Shown one piece after another: positions 14,356-24,814 of a DNA stretch of 64,000 nucleotides. Origin of the DNA: Steinernema hermaphroditum (Eukaryota; Nematoda; Chromadorea; Rhabditida; Steinernematidae); contig CM059622.1 of assembly GCA_030435675.1 (NCBI GenBank), positions 10,354,001 to 10,418,000 of the forward strand, written 5' to 3'. The position numbers and the translations under genes are program-made. Under the pieces are notes generated by a model. The model was not told the origin of the DNA and made no database searches. It was given only the letters and a program-made list of their open reading frames with translations. Position 1 is the first letter of the stretch; each line of letters starts with the position of its first letter.

Positions 14356-15289
14356 ATGTTCGAGGAGAAGCTCATCGTCGGCTTGGCCACGGCCTGCTCC
14401 ACTTTGGCCGTCCTCTCGTGCCTCTTCGTGATCCCTTCGTTGTATCAGACGATCAACGAGGTGCACGAAGACGTCGTCGGAGGGGTGCAGCTCTTTCGCG
14501 TCGAGACCGACAGCGCCTGGACGGAGATGATGGACGTCCAGATTTCTGTCAGCGCTCCTTCGAAGCCCCGCGAGAACCCTTTCAACAGCATCTTCCGTGA
14601 GAAGCGTCAGTTCGGCGGACTTCCTTCCTACTGCCAGTGCGAACTGTCCCGACCTTCTTGTCCGCCTGGACCGCCAGGACCACCTGGACAGCCCGGCCAG
14701 CCTGGACAGCCTGGAACCCCCGGACCTCGAGGAGAAGACGCTCGCACCAACTGGGTCCCGATCACCTGTCCTCCAGCTGTAGGTCCCCTTCTCCCTATCG
14801 CACTCATTGCCCCTTTAGGACACTCGCTGCATCCGCTGCCCTGCGGGACCACCCGGAAACCCAGGACCCGATGGACCTCCCGGACCTCCGGGACCCAACG
14901 GCAACCCCGGAACCGAGGGACGTCCTGGAAACCCCGGCCCTCAGGGACCTCCTGGACCTCCCGGAGACGGCGGACAGGCAGGAAGCCCTGGTCGTCCTGG
15001 ACCTCCTGGACAGCCTGGTCGCGACGGAACCCGCGGCAAAGGACGTCCTGGAAACCCCGGACAGCCTGGATTCCCGGGACCCGCTGGTTCACCCGGAAAG
15101 AACGGAGACCGTGGAAACGATGGAACGCCCGGACCTCAAGGACCACCCGGCCCGGCTGGACATCCTGGCGCTCCCGGAAACGACGGTCAGCCTGGTACGC
15201 CCGGAGGACCCGGTACTCCAGGAAAGGACGCCCAGTATTGTCCTTGTCCCCGCCGTGCGGCCGTCCTTCGAAAGGCCAAGAAGGCCTGA
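14356..15289 (+). CDS. Cuticle collagen A (2 exons)
   Basis: A structural collagen for the nematode cuticle. Exons 14356-14778 and 14819-15289; 297 residues. The N-terminal 70 residues form the cuticle-collagen N domain, with a membrane-spanning signal anchor ([18 protein letters not shown]) and a conserved [11 protein letters not shown] block. A basic site FREKR near residue 83 is the expected proprotein cleavage point. Then come a Cys pair (CQC), a short Gly-X-Y tract, a Cys-containing break (CPP...CIRC) that holds the intron, and a long Gly-X-Y tract. The C-terminus is CPCP with a basic tail ending RKAKKA. The tail and the Lys/Arg-rich Gly-X-Y repeats distinguish it from collagens B-E, which end [10 protein letters not shown] plus a short tail. 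Same intron position in all five. Confidence 0.95.
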
Positions 15290-15328
15290 TCCTGCTTCGG
15301 CTCTACTCACCTTTGTCTTTCAAGTCGA

Positions 15329-15334
15329 AAATAA
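15329..15334 (+). terminator. Polyadenylation signal of collagen A
   Basis: AATAAA 40 bases after the collagen A stop codon. Confidence 0.65.
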
Positions 15335-16256
15335 AGACTTCTGCATGCATTTCCCTGGAGCTGTGGGTGCATTCTGTGCGTGTTCTACAAGGAACTGAAC
15401 TCATCTATGAGTGACTCAACAGCACTGATGTGACAAAGAGTGAAAGAGGAGGAAAGATGCACAGGACCAATGGAAAGATCGCGTAAATATATGTGTAGAA
15501 TGGAGTCCTTCTTTTTTGTCTTCTAAATAGAAGATTTTGTCTTCTTCTAAATTTTGTCTTTCTTCTAAATTGCCTGTTTTAACCACCTTTTCGATACACC
15601 CACTTGTGTCAAAGGGAACCATCTCAACTAGGGCACAATGTGGCCACGACTCAAGGATGTAAGACGACAACAAAGTTCTGAACGATTAAGGACGTCTGTA
15701 CGTAAAGGGTTAAGAATCTATTGACAAAGCTCTGTGGCGTTTTAGGAGGGTTTATGCCTTTGAAATCGTTCCAAAAGGTGCCTTTTTGCAAATTTTACAG
15801 AAGACTGTTCTCACGCCGCGGATGGTTTTGTCGGTGTGACTCCTCAACTCATTTTGTGGCTAGTTTGAAGAAGTAAAACCCCGTGTTTTACTACTGTGTT
15901 AACTGCTTTTTTTGATTGGAACCTGCTCACCACTTCGTTTCGTCGTGAGTAATGACTGTTTTTGTCTTTTCATAAACTGTCCTTGAGAACCGGCTCTTCG
16001 AAAGTGAGTCAACCGATTTGAGTAAGGGAGAGGAGTGGAGAGGTCCCTGGTGCCACTTGTAGAAAACAACTACTATAGGGGTTTCAAAACTGCATTTATC
16101 GCCTGATCATCTTCGGAATGTTCGACAAATACGGCATAAACAAACAAGGTTTCAGGTTGGAGGAAGGCCAAAGTCCAGGAGCATTAGGGGAAGAAGAGGT
16201 TGTTTTGAGGTGCAGACGGGGCGGAGTCCGTTCCGAACCTATTGACCGAGGGCACT

Positions 16257-16266
16257 CATAAAAAGG
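16257..16266 (+). promoter_or_regulatory. TATA box of collagen B
   Basis: CATAAAAAGG 37 bases before the collagen B start codon, at nearly the same distance as in the other collagen genes. Confidence 0.6.
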
Positions 16267-16293
16267 GAGAGGAGGGCAGGAAGAGCAGTCGAG

Positions 16294-17225
16294 ATGTTCG
16301 AAGAGAAGCTGATGATCGGGGTGGCTTCGGCCTGCTCCACGATGGCCATCCTGGCCTGCGTCGTCGTGCTCCCCTCCCTGGTGCAGACCATAAACGAGAT
16401 GCATGCCGAAGTGATGGATGGCGTCCAAGTGTTCCGTGTGGAGACCGACAGCACCTGGACCAACATGATGGACATCCAGCTCTCCGTCACTCCCCCCGCC
16501 AAGCCCCGCGACAACCCCTTCAACAGCATCTTCCGTCAGAAGCGTCAAGAGTTCTCCGGCCTCCCGGCCTGGTGCCAGTGCGAACCTGCGAAGCCTACTT
16601 GTGCTCCAGGTCCTCCTGGCCCTCCTGGAGAACCAGGAGCAAATGGACCACCCGGCGAGCCTGGACCGCCAGGAGAGGACAATGCTGTTACTTATGTACC
16701 TGCCAGTTGTGCTCCTCAGGTAGTCACTCCATTTATTTCTTCGCTCACAGCTTCCCATAGGACACTTCCTGCATAAAGTGCCCTGCGGGTGAACCTGGTC
16801 CCGCCGGCCCTGACGGACCTCCGGGACCTCCTGGACCCGATGGACCCCCAGGACAAGATGGAAAAGGTGGAGGTGGTGGGCCTGCAGGCGAGCCTGGCCC
16901 TCCTGGAGACGCTGGAGAACCTGGACCTCCTGGACCCGATGGACAGCCCGGACCGGCAGGTGAAGACGGCACCAAGGGAGGGGGCAAGCCCGGACCTGCG
17001 GGACCACCCGGACCGGCGGGAGCGCCAGGAAACCCGGGACCTAATGGGGACAACGGAGGCGCAGGCGCGCCTGGCCCAGAAGGTCCACCTGGGCCAGCTG
17101 GAAATCCCGGTTCCCCTGGTGCGGATGGACAGCCCGGCTCCCCAGGTGGCCCCGGTCTTCCCGGAAACGACGCCGCCTACTGTCCCTGTCCTCCCCGTTC
17201 GGCTGTTTTCATCAGCCGCCAGTAA
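16294..17225 (+). CDS. Cuticle collagen B (2 exons)
   Basis: A cuticle collagen of 296 residues. Exons 16294-16719 and 16761-17225. The second exon starts at the GACAC that is conserved in all copies, although an earlier AG exists. It has an N-terminal signal anchor ([17 protein letters not shown]), an [11 protein letters not shown] block, the cleavage site FRQKR, and [10 protein letters not shown] before the first Gly-X-Y tract. The break with CIKCPAGE is followed by the long Gly-X-Y tract, and the end is [14 protein letters not shown]. The Gly-X-Y part has a GKGGGGG interruption and a GTKGGGK stretch, short breaks typical of this family. It is in tandem with collagen A and converges with collagen C. 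Confidence 0.95.
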
Positions 17226-17256
17226 CCACTGTTTTTCTTCACCGTATTCGCATTCA

Positions 17257-17262
17257 AATAAA
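17257..17262 (+). terminator. Polyadenylation signal of collagen B
   Basis: AATAAA 32 bases after the collagen B stop codon. Confidence 0.65.
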
Positions 17263-17667
17263 ACGTCCACTAACGGAGAACTGAGCTCCTCGACACTAAT
17301 TCCATCGGATTACCGACTTTCGACACGCGACTGTCGGCGTGTCGCCTTGACATGCGCCGCGTTCCGGTTTAATGTTGGCGGTCGTCCGTGAAAGTGACCG
17401 AAAACGCGATAAAAACACAACCCACGGTCGGAAAGGCAATTAGGGAGTGACGACAAAGAAGGAGGACGGAGAGGTCGATAACCCCCGGAGAGGACGAAGA
17501 GAACCTTGATTGACTATGCGAGTGAGTCAGAGGAATTTGGTTGGCGAACTTGACAGAAATACCGACGTCAGCAAAGTCTCTGAATCAGAGTGCGCAAGAA
17601 ACGGAGCCGGTTCCGCACAAACAGGCTGTAGGTGTTGCAATGAACAAGGAAACTTCATGGATGCTCT

Positions 17668-17673
17668 TTATTT
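17668..17673 (-). terminator. Polyadenylation signal of collagen C
   Basis: AATAAA on the minus strand, about 43 bases after the stop codon; conserved in collagen D. Confidence 0.65.
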
Positions 17674-17715
17674 GTCGTCTTAAGTGAGAAAAGAAGAACT
17701 GAGAGGAGAAGACAG

Positions 17716-18649
17716 TTACTGGCGGCTGACGAAGACGGCCGAGCGAGGAGGGCACGGGCAGTAAGCAGCGTCGTTTCCGGGAAGACCGACGCCTCCGGCG
17801 ACTCCAGGCTGTCCGTCGACTCCAGGGACTCCGGGCTGGCCAGCAACTCCAGCGGGTCCTTCGGGACCAGCGACTCCAGGAGTTCCGTTCTGGCCGGGTG
17901 CTCCGGGAGCTCCGGCGGGTCCGGCGACACCGGGAACGCCAGCAACTCCGGGCTTGCCCTTTCCGCGCTGTCCATCCTGACCAGGGGCTCCAGGCTGGCC
18001 GTCGACTCCGGGAACACCGGGAACTCCGGCGTCGCCAGCAGGTCCAGGGGCACCGGGCTGCCCGTCGTTTCCAGGGGCTCCGGGGACGCCAGAAATACCG
18101 TCGGGTCCGGCAGGCCCAACGGGTCCGTCGGGGCCAGGAGGTCCAGCGGGGCCGGCGGGGCACTTGATGCACGAGGTGTCCTGAAAAGAGACGATTCAGA
18201 GGCTGTTTCGATCGGTTGACGCTTACCTGAGGAGCGCAGGTGATGGGGGCGTAGGTGGAGAGGTTGTCTTCTCCCTTAGGTCCAGGAGCGCCGGGGGTTC
18301 CGTCGACTCCAGGCTGACCAGGGGGACCAGGAGGTCCGGGCGGGCAGGTGGGCTTGACGGGCTCGCACTGGCACCAGGCCGGGAGGCCGGAGAAGTCCTG
18401 ACGCTTCTGACGGAAGATGCTGTTGAAGGGGTTCTCGCGGGGCTTGGTGGGGGGAGTGACGGAGAGCTGGATGTCCATCATGTCGGTCCAGGCGCTGTCG
18501 GTCTCCACGCGGAAGATCTGCACTCCGTCCATGACGGCGTCGTGCGTCTCGTTGATCGTCTGGTAGAGCGAGGGGATCACCAGAAGACAGGCCAGGATGG
18601 CCATCGTCGAGCAGGCCGAAGCCACACCAACCAGGAACGTCTCTTGCAT
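17716..18649 (-). CDS. Cuticle collagen C (2 exons, twin of collagen D)
   Basis: A cuticle collagen of 295 residues. Exons in coding order 18649-18227 and 18180-17716. N domain with signal anchor ([18 protein letters not shown]), [11 protein letters not shown] block, cleavage site FRQKR, Cys pair CQC, first Gly-X-Y tract, CIKCPAGP break, long Gly-X-Y tract rich in Val and Ala at X, and C-terminus [14 protein letters not shown]. By my reading the only amino-acid difference from collagen D is Ala in STYAPIT where D has Ser. The two are inverted, head to head, 1.65 kb apart. Confidence 0.95.
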
Positions 18650-18682
18650 CGTGTCGAATGCGTATCCTCTACTCGTTTCGTT

Positions 18683-18694
18683 TCCCTTTTATAC
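18683..18694 (-). promoter_or_regulatory. TATA box of collagen C
   Basis: GTATAAAAGGGA on the minus strand, 45 bases before the start codon. It is identical in sequence and spacing to that of collagen D and marks the edge of the duplication. Confidence 0.65.
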
Positions 18695-20250
18695 GCAAAT
18701 TGCGCTCCTCTTCCGAGAGCCAGCCTCGTGACCGGCGGCTCCTCCCATCGCAAAAAGGTCCGATTCGCGGCACCTCGCTTGCGCATTCATTAACCAGCGA
18801 AGCGATCACAGCTCGCCAGAAATTCGAAGCATCTTCCTCTACCTAGATCATCAATGCCTTAAAGAAACATAGAGACTGAGAGGTATGTGTGGAAACATCT
18901 ACATGAAAAGCTCCTCAAAAAAATCACTTCGTCGTTATTATCCTGTGCACAACCAGGATTCGTTCGGACTGCGCCGCCTGGAAAGCTTTCTCCTCCAATC
19001 GCCGCACGCATTTAACCGTCGTGACCTGTTTTCCATCAGTTTCCTTTAGTTTCAGAATTATAACGTTGCGGCCGCTTTTGTCCCTGGAGAATCTTCTCGT
19101 CCGCAAGGGATCCTATTCTAGGACAGTTCCTATGGACAAAATGGATGCTTATTGCTCGCTGGGAACCACAAGCCATTTTCCACTTGTAACTCTATCCAAG
19201 GTCGACCAGCTATCGGCCACTTCTGCCGTTGAATACGGCCGAAAACATCGGTCCGAAGCTCAGCGAAGCATAGTTTGAGCTCAGGGCGAGTGTTTGAGTG
19301 CCCTGGACGACGTAGCGCATTGGCAAGCAACTGATACAGGGTTGTGCAAAACTCAGAACTTAAAGCAACTTCTGACGCTGGCATAACAGAAATACAGTAA
19401 AAGTACTAACGTTACGACCATGTTGAATACAGTCAACAAAATTTTATGCGGCGTTAGGAACGGTTAAGATCGCAGCTGACCACATAGAAGGCCGCTACTC
19501 TCAAAATTATAGATGCATTATTCTCAAACCTCCTTCACAAATTTTTCTCTGCGAAACCGTGATCAAATTTTGTGCTTTTTCGATTTATCAAGTTGAACAG
19601 TTTAAGGACTCTGCAGGGCATTGAATGAGGGACAGCGCTTCACCAGTGGACTTATTGGCACCCTGGACACTGGAATCTGTTGCGAATCCTCTTCGTCGTA
19701 CCCATTCGATTGCAACGACCTCCTGTCCGTCACCGTTTAATTCGACCATTTACGTCCTCCACCCGTCGTGGAATGCGATCTGCATCGCAGAAAACGGAAA
19801 AAGCGGTGAAAGAAGACGCGTCCTCCAAACTGTTTGTTTCAAGAAGCGCGCACTTAAAGGTCATCGTACGCCTTTGGCGGTGTAACGCAACCTTGAGAGT
19901 AAACCGTTAATCAACTCGGAAACGGGTTTCTGTTTTTGCGAAGGCGCAAACGAAGGCGAAATCTACGCGGCGATAGCGAAACGAGATTAGTGACGCGACG
20001 GCTCCGAAAGGAAACATCGGAAACTTCGGGGAAACATTCGAAAGAAATTATGCGGAGAACCAAAAAATTTGTTTGTAAACGAAAAGGAAAACGGAAATGG
20101 TTTGCGGAGTTTTTGCCGTTAGGAGTGGAACCGGAAACATATTGGAAGGAATTCCGTTTCTTAGCGCGGAGAATCGAAAATTGCGACGGGTAAGGAGTTT
20201 TTATGGAAAGGCGGAGTCGCCGAAGAAGCGCCCGAAGAAGCGGATACGGT

Positions 20251-20262
20251 GTATAAAAGGGA
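20251..20262 (+). promoter_or_regulatory. TATA box of collagen D
   Basis: GTATAAAAGGGA 45 bases before the collagen D start codon. Confidence 0.65.
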
Positions 20263-20295
20263 AACGAAACGAGTAGAGGATACGCATTCAACACG

Positions 20296-21229
20296 ATGCA
20301 AGAGACGTTCCTGGTTGGTGTGGCTTCGGCCTGCTCGACGATGGCCATCCTGGCCTGTCTTCTGGTGATCCCCTCGCTCTACCAGACGATCAACGAGACG
20401 CACGACGCCGTCATGGACGGAGTGCAGATCTTCCGCGTGGAGACCGACAGCGCCTGGACCGACATGATGGACATCCAGCTCTCCGTCACTCCCCCCACCA
20501 AGCCCCGCGAGAACCCCTTCAACAGCATCTTCCGTCAGAAGCGTCAGGACTTCTCCGGCCTCCCGGCTTGGTGCCAGTGCGAGCCCGTCAAGCCCACTTG
20601 CCCGCCCGGACCTCCCGGACCCCCCGGTCAGCCTGGAGTCGACGGAACCCCCGGCGCTCCTGGACCTAAGGGAGAAGACAACCTCTCCACCTATTCTCCC
20701 ATCACCTGCGCTCCTCAGGTAAGCGTCAACCGATCGAAACAGCCTCTGAATCATCTCTTTTCAGGACACCTCGTGCATCAAGTGCCCCGCCGGCCCCGCT
20801 GGACCTCCTGGCCCCGACGGACCCGTTGGACCTGCCGGACCCGACGGTATTTCTGGCGTCCCCGGAGCCCCTGGAAACGACGGGCAGCCCGGTGCCCCTG
20901 GACCCGCTGGTGACGCCGGAGTTCCCGGTGTTCCCGGAGTCGACGGCCAGCCTGGAGCCCCTGGTCAGGATGGACAGCGCGGAAAGGGCAAGCCCGGAGT
21001 TGCTGGCGTTCCCGGTGTCGCCGGACCCGCCGGAGCTCCCGGAGCCCCTGGCCAGAACGGAACTCCTGGAGTCGCTGGTCCCGAAGGACCCGCTGGAGTT
21101 GCTGGCCAGCCCGGAGTCCCTGGAGTCGACGGACAGCCTGGAGTCGCCGGAGGCGTCGGTCTTCCCGGAAACGACGCTGCTTACTGCCCGTGCCCTCCTC
21201 GCTCGGCCGTCTTCGTCAGCCGCCAGTAA
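20296..21229 (+). CDS. Cuticle collagen D (2 exons, twin of collagen C)
   Basis: A cuticle collagen of 295 residues. Exons 20296-20718 and 20765-21229. Domain order is the same as in collagen C: signal anchor, [11 protein letters not shown] block, FRQKR cleavage site, CQC, Gly-X-Y, CIKC break, long Gly-[16 protein letters not shown]. The near identity with C, also at silent sites and in the intron, points to a very recent duplication or ongoing gene conversion. Confidence 0.95.
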
Positions 21230-21272
21230 CTGTCTTCTCCTCTCAGTTCTTCTTTTCTCACTTAAGACGACA

Positions 21273-21278
21273 AATAAA
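21273..21278 (+). terminator. Polyadenylation signal of collagen D
   Basis: AATAAA 44 bases after the collagen D stop codon. Confidence 0.65.
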
Positions 21279-21649
21279 GAGCATGCATGAAGCTGCCTTG
21301 TTCATTGCAACACCTACAGCCTGTTTGTGCAAAACCGGCTGACGTCTTTCCCACAGTGCTTCCTGGTGACAGTTTGTGACGAGAATTGGTCAGATAGCGA
21401 TGCATTTTGCCTTTTGGCAAAAAGGGGTCACTATAGTTGCAGGGGAAGTCGTCACTTTAGATGCAATCAAGGCGTCCTCTTGTCATCGTCCGCGTCAAAT
21501 CCACTCATCGCCGACGGATAATTACAAAGTTCCCGTCATATCCGCGATCGTTGAGAAACTGGACGACGCGCGGACTTTTTATGAGCTCTGCGAAGAATTT
21601 CTGAGGAAGGTGTGAAGGGAAGGAACAATCCGAGAGCTGTGATGCTTGC

Positions 21650-21655
21650 TTTATT
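21650..21655 (-). terminator. Polyadenylation signal of collagen E
   Basis: AATAAA on the minus strand, 23 bases after the collagen E stop codon. Confidence 0.65.
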
Positions 21656-21677
21656 CCTTGTTCTCTCACAATACAAA

Positions 21678-22620
21678 TCACTTCGAGAAGCGATTGACAA
21701 AGACGGCCGAACGGGGAGGACAGGGACAGTAGGCGGCGTCGTTTCCGGGAAGACCGGGACCACCTGGAGCCCCCGGAGCTCCGTCTTCTCCTGGCGATCC
21801 GGGGTTTCCCGCAGGTCCAGGTGGACCTTCGGGACCCGGAGCTCCATCGGCGCCCTTTTCTCCGTCTTTTCCGGCTCCTCCTGGGCTTCCGGGAGGTCCA
21901 GCGGGTCCAGGACCTCCAGGCTTTCCTTTTCCTTTTTGTCCGTCCTGGCCAGGGGCTCCGGGCTCTCCATTGGGTCCCGGAGGTCCATCGCTTCCGGCGT
22001 CTCCAGGAGGTCCTTCTGGTCCTGCAGGTCCTGGGTTGCCTGGCGTTCCAGCGCCTCCGGGCGGCCCATCGGGTCCAGGAGGTCCCGCAGATCCGTCGGG
22101 GCCAGCGGGTCCCGGTTCTCCAGCTGGGCATTTGATACATTTAGTGTCCTGAAGAGATATTGTGGAATCATAAGATGCATGGGCCGACAAGTACCTGAGG
22201 AGGACAAGTAGCCGGTTCGTAGGTGGAGGTGTTGTCCTCTCCTGGAGGTCCAGGCTCGCCGGGTGGTCCATTCGATCCTGGTTCTCCAGGAGGGCCAGGA
22301 GGACCTGGGGGACAAGTAGGCTTTGCAGGTTCGCACTGGCACCAGGCCGGGAGGCCGGAGAAGTCTTGACGCTTCTGACGGAAGATGCTGTTGAAGGGGT
22401 TCTCGCGGGGCTTGGCAGGGGGAGTTACGGAGAGCTGGATGTCCATCATCTCCGTCCAGGCACTATCGGTCTCCACACGGAACACTTGAACACCATCGAT
22501 GACCGTAGTGTGGAGCTCGTTTATCGTTTGGTAGAGCGAGGGGATCACCAGAAGACAGGCGATGACGGCGGCCGTGGAGCATGCGGAGGCGACTCCGACG
22601 ATCAACTTCTCCTCGAACAT
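21678..22620 (-). CDS. Cuticle collagen E (2 exons)
   Basis: A cuticle collagen of 298 residues. Exons in coding order 22620-22195 and 22148-21678. The N domain has a signal anchor ([18 protein letters not shown]) and [11 protein letters not shown] block. The FRQKR cleavage site is followed by [10 protein letters not shown], the first Gly-X-Y tract, the [10 protein letters not shown] break, a long Gly-X-Y tract, and [16 protein letters not shown]. In its N-terminus ([12 protein letters not shown]) it is closer to A and B than to C and D. It converges with collagen D. Confidence 0.95.
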
Positions 22621-22651
22621 CTTGGAGACTGTAATTGACTCATTCGCCAGT

Positions 22652-22661
22652 CCTTTTATAG
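22652..22661 (-). promoter_or_regulatory. TATA box of collagen E
   Basis: CTATAAAAGG on the minus strand, about 40 bases before the start codon. Confidence 0.6.
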
Positions 22662-23367
22662 ATCCAGGGGACTCCGCCTCTGCGCGAACTGTCCGCGAGT
22701 GGAACAAGAGGAGGACGCGGACGGGAGCGAGTTTCAGACCCTGATCCTGGGCACAGAAACCGGCTCTCCTCACAGATCTCACAGTTTCGGGAAGCGCTTC
22801 TAAAACAATCGACGCTGTCGGCGATTATCTCCGCGAAAGTCCGTTTCTGGAGGCAAACAGCTTGTTAAGCGAGACCCTTGGAGGATCGTTTTGTTTTTTG
22901 TTGCTCGGTGTTTGGTTCTGTAAATCCACGTGAGGTCCAGACAGTACATAAACAGAAAACAGGTCTGAACGTGTGATCGCAAACACATCCTTAGGCGAAT
23001 ATTTACAAACTATTGGCTCGTTGTGATTACGTGCCTCGATAAGCCGAGATATTTCAGTCACAAAGATCTGATGTGCTTGGGTTTCACATCACAATTACGA
23101 TCCACAAGTAGATTACAAATTTGACGGTCCTCTTGCACGACCTTTCGCATTTCATTATGAATTTTATGAAAGGTAAAGACGATAACGCTATTTCCTATTT
23201 TCCCGTCTAAGATTCGAGGAAATTATTGAACAACATTTGATGCTCAGCATGGAGATCTGCTGCCCGCATTCAGAGAGTTCCAGAAAGCTGTAGTCATCAG
23301 CGCATGAAGGCCACAGATCACAGATTCCTTTTCTGTGTCCTCAGGGCATCTGTTCTTCAACTTCTTA

Positions 23368-24022
23368 TTGTATTCGTCAAAAATCTCTCGCAAAAAAGGA
23401 GAGGGCTCCTGCCACGAAAATTTTGCGCGCGCATTTCACGCGCCAAAAAGTTTACAATGGGAAATGCTCAAAATCATAGTAATCCGATTTTTTCTCGTTT
23501 CTGACGCGATTTCTCCAAATTCCATTAACGGACGGTTGCTCAGCAGACTCTGGCGCGTCGAATGAGCCCTGGCTCGACTGCCAGTATGCTTTCCTCGCAG
23601 AGTTATTAGAATGACCATTAGTTTGCAATTGAGAGTTGAACAGTTAGCTACAGATTCATATGTTGGAGATGTCCTAGATCACAGGAGGATCCATGTACGA
23701 CATAGTGATGGGCAGCTAATCCATCATATTCTTAGAAATCCACAGCTTACGATTCAAGGTGCCATTATCCACCATTGATCCTAATAACTCTGCGAGGAAA
23801 GCATACTGGCAGTCGAGCCAGGGCTCATTCGATGCGCCAGAGTCTGCTGAGCAACCGTCCGTTAATGAAATTTGGAGAAATCGCGTCAGAAACGAAAAAA
23901 AATCGGATTACTATGATTTTGAGCATTTCCCATTGTAAACTTTTTGGCGCGTGAAATGCGCGCGCAAAATTTTCGTGGCAGGAGCCCTCTCCTTTTTTGC
24001 GAGAGATTTTTGACGAATACAA
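23368..24022. mobile_element. Non-autonomous inverted-repeat transposon (MITE-like), TA target
   Basis: A 655-bp element made of two nearly perfect inverted arms (23368-23610 and 23781-24022) around a 170-bp centre. The ends read TTGTATTCGTCAAAAATC and its complement, and TA stands on both sides (23366-23367, 24023-24024), as in the Tc1/mariner superfamily. It has no transposase frame. The arms differ by only a few bases, so the insertion or a conversion event is recent. Confidence 0.85.
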
Positions 24023-24317
24023 TACGAATTCCACGTCATTTGTGTGAGTTTTGTCAAAGCTAATCCTGCAGGCCTCTTCACCACTAGCCCGTCCACTGAT
24101 AAGAAGAGACAAGCACCGGAGCCTCGTCGCAATTAGTAAAGAGATAAGCTGTTCAGTTTGTCGGAGCGGCGCCTCTTTCGAACAGTGCTCCTCCTGCCTT
24201 GCTATCCTCTTTTACGAAAACTCGTGCCTGTTTACTCGTTTCACGTGTTTTTTTACCCATCTTTATCACGTCCCATTTCCACAAACAGCTCTCAGCCCTA
24301 AGGACTTTTAGTGTGCG

Positions 24318-24814
24318 ATGTCCGAGCTGGTGAGAACGTCTTCCTCCGAGTCCGCCTCTCCGAGCTCCACGGTCATCCAGTCGCCGTTCCTGTGGAACTC
24401 TCTGCCTCTTCTAGAGGGGAATCAAGAAGACAACAGCCAGAAGAAGAGGGGACGACCGCGAATGGACGACGCCGAAGTGGTGATGGACGAGTCGACGAGC
24501 GAGGCTGACAAGTTGCGCATCATCTATAAGAGGCGCTATGCGAGGAACTACCGCCAGAAAGTGAGTGGGACACGGGCGGCCAGAAACGTAGATGTGTTCA
24601 GTTGAGGGCCGATATCATGCACCAGGAGGAGCTGAGGCAAATGCTGGCAAAAGTGGAGGCGGAGAACCGACAGCTGAAGGAGACGTTGCAGGAGCTGAGA
24701 CAGGAGAACTCCCAGATTCTGACGAGACTCGTGCAGTCCGCAAACCTGAACCTCCTCCATCTAGCAGCACTATCGAATCATTACTCGGCGGGAGGGTCAT
24801 CTTCATCAAGTTAA
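24318..24814 (+). CDS. Small bZIP transcription factor, Maf-like basic region (2 exons)
   Basis: A DNA-binding nuclear protein of 151 residues. Exons 24318-24560 and 24602-24814; the intron (41 bases) falls inside the basic region. Order: Ser-rich N-terminus, a basic KKRGRPR patch near residue 43, an acidic linker, the basic region KRRYARNYRQK, then a leucine zipper with heptad Leu/Val/Ile from about residue 92 to 130, and a Ser-rich end. The Tyr-Ala pair followed by N-Y-R recalls Maf proteins (GYAQSCR) more than the N-x-x-A-A-x-x-C-R of Jun, Fos or CREB. A TTTTAG acceptor 6 bases before the ATG may be a splice or trans-splice site. The exact subfamily is not certain. Confidence 0.8.

Larger units (their letters stand above)
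15290..16293. other. Intergenic stretch between collagens A and B
   Basis: It holds the collagen A polyadenylation signal (15329) and the collagen B TATA box (16257). The 15520-15570 part repeats a TCTTCTAAAT-like unit three times. I see no gene. Confidence 0.5.
17226..17715. other. Spacer between convergent collagens B and C
   Basis: It carries the polyadenylation signals of both genes. Most of its left half is unrelated to the collagen repeats, and the part from 17605 belongs to the inverted duplication. No gene seen. Confidence 0.5.
17605..18694 (-). repeat. Left arm of the inverted collagen duplication
   Basis: This 1090-bp block is almost identical to the reverse complement of 20251-21340. 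It starts exactly at the TATA box (18694), includes the whole of collagen C with its intron, and ends about 110 bases after the stop codon. Upstream of the TATA box the two copies share no sequence. Differences inside are few, for example one base in the intron and one codon (Ala against Ser). Confidence 0.9.
18650..20295. other. Shared upstream region of collagens C and D
   Basis: A divergent promoter region between the twin collagens. Each end has the same 45-base leader with TATA box. The middle 1.55 kb (18695-20250) is not symmetric. Open frames such as 19625-19910 and 19936-20193 show no domain. No other gene seen. Confidence 0.5.
20251..21340 (+). repeat. Right arm of the inverted collagen duplication
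   Basis: Partner of 17605-18694; same length (1090 bp), opposite orientation, nearly identical including intron and 3' untranslated part. Confidence 0.9.
21230..21677. other. Spacer between convergent collagens D and E
   Basis: It holds the polyadenylation signals of both genes. The part from 21341 is unique sequence. No gene seen. Confidence 0.5.
22621..24317. other. Intergenic stretch with an inverted-repeat element
   Basis: It holds the collagen E promoter, the 655-bp inverted-repeat element at 23368-24022, and the leader of the bZIP gene. No other gene seen. Confidence 0.55.

Noticed and set aside
14628..15146. Long open frames antisense or shifted in the collagen Gly-X-Y tracts
   Set aside because: They come from the GC-rich triplet repeat; the true frame carries the N domain, cleavage site and Cys pattern.
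3420..23100. CRISPR arrays, operons or bacterial features
   Set aside because: No regular spaced repeats; introns, polyadenylation signals and collagens show a eukaryotic genome.
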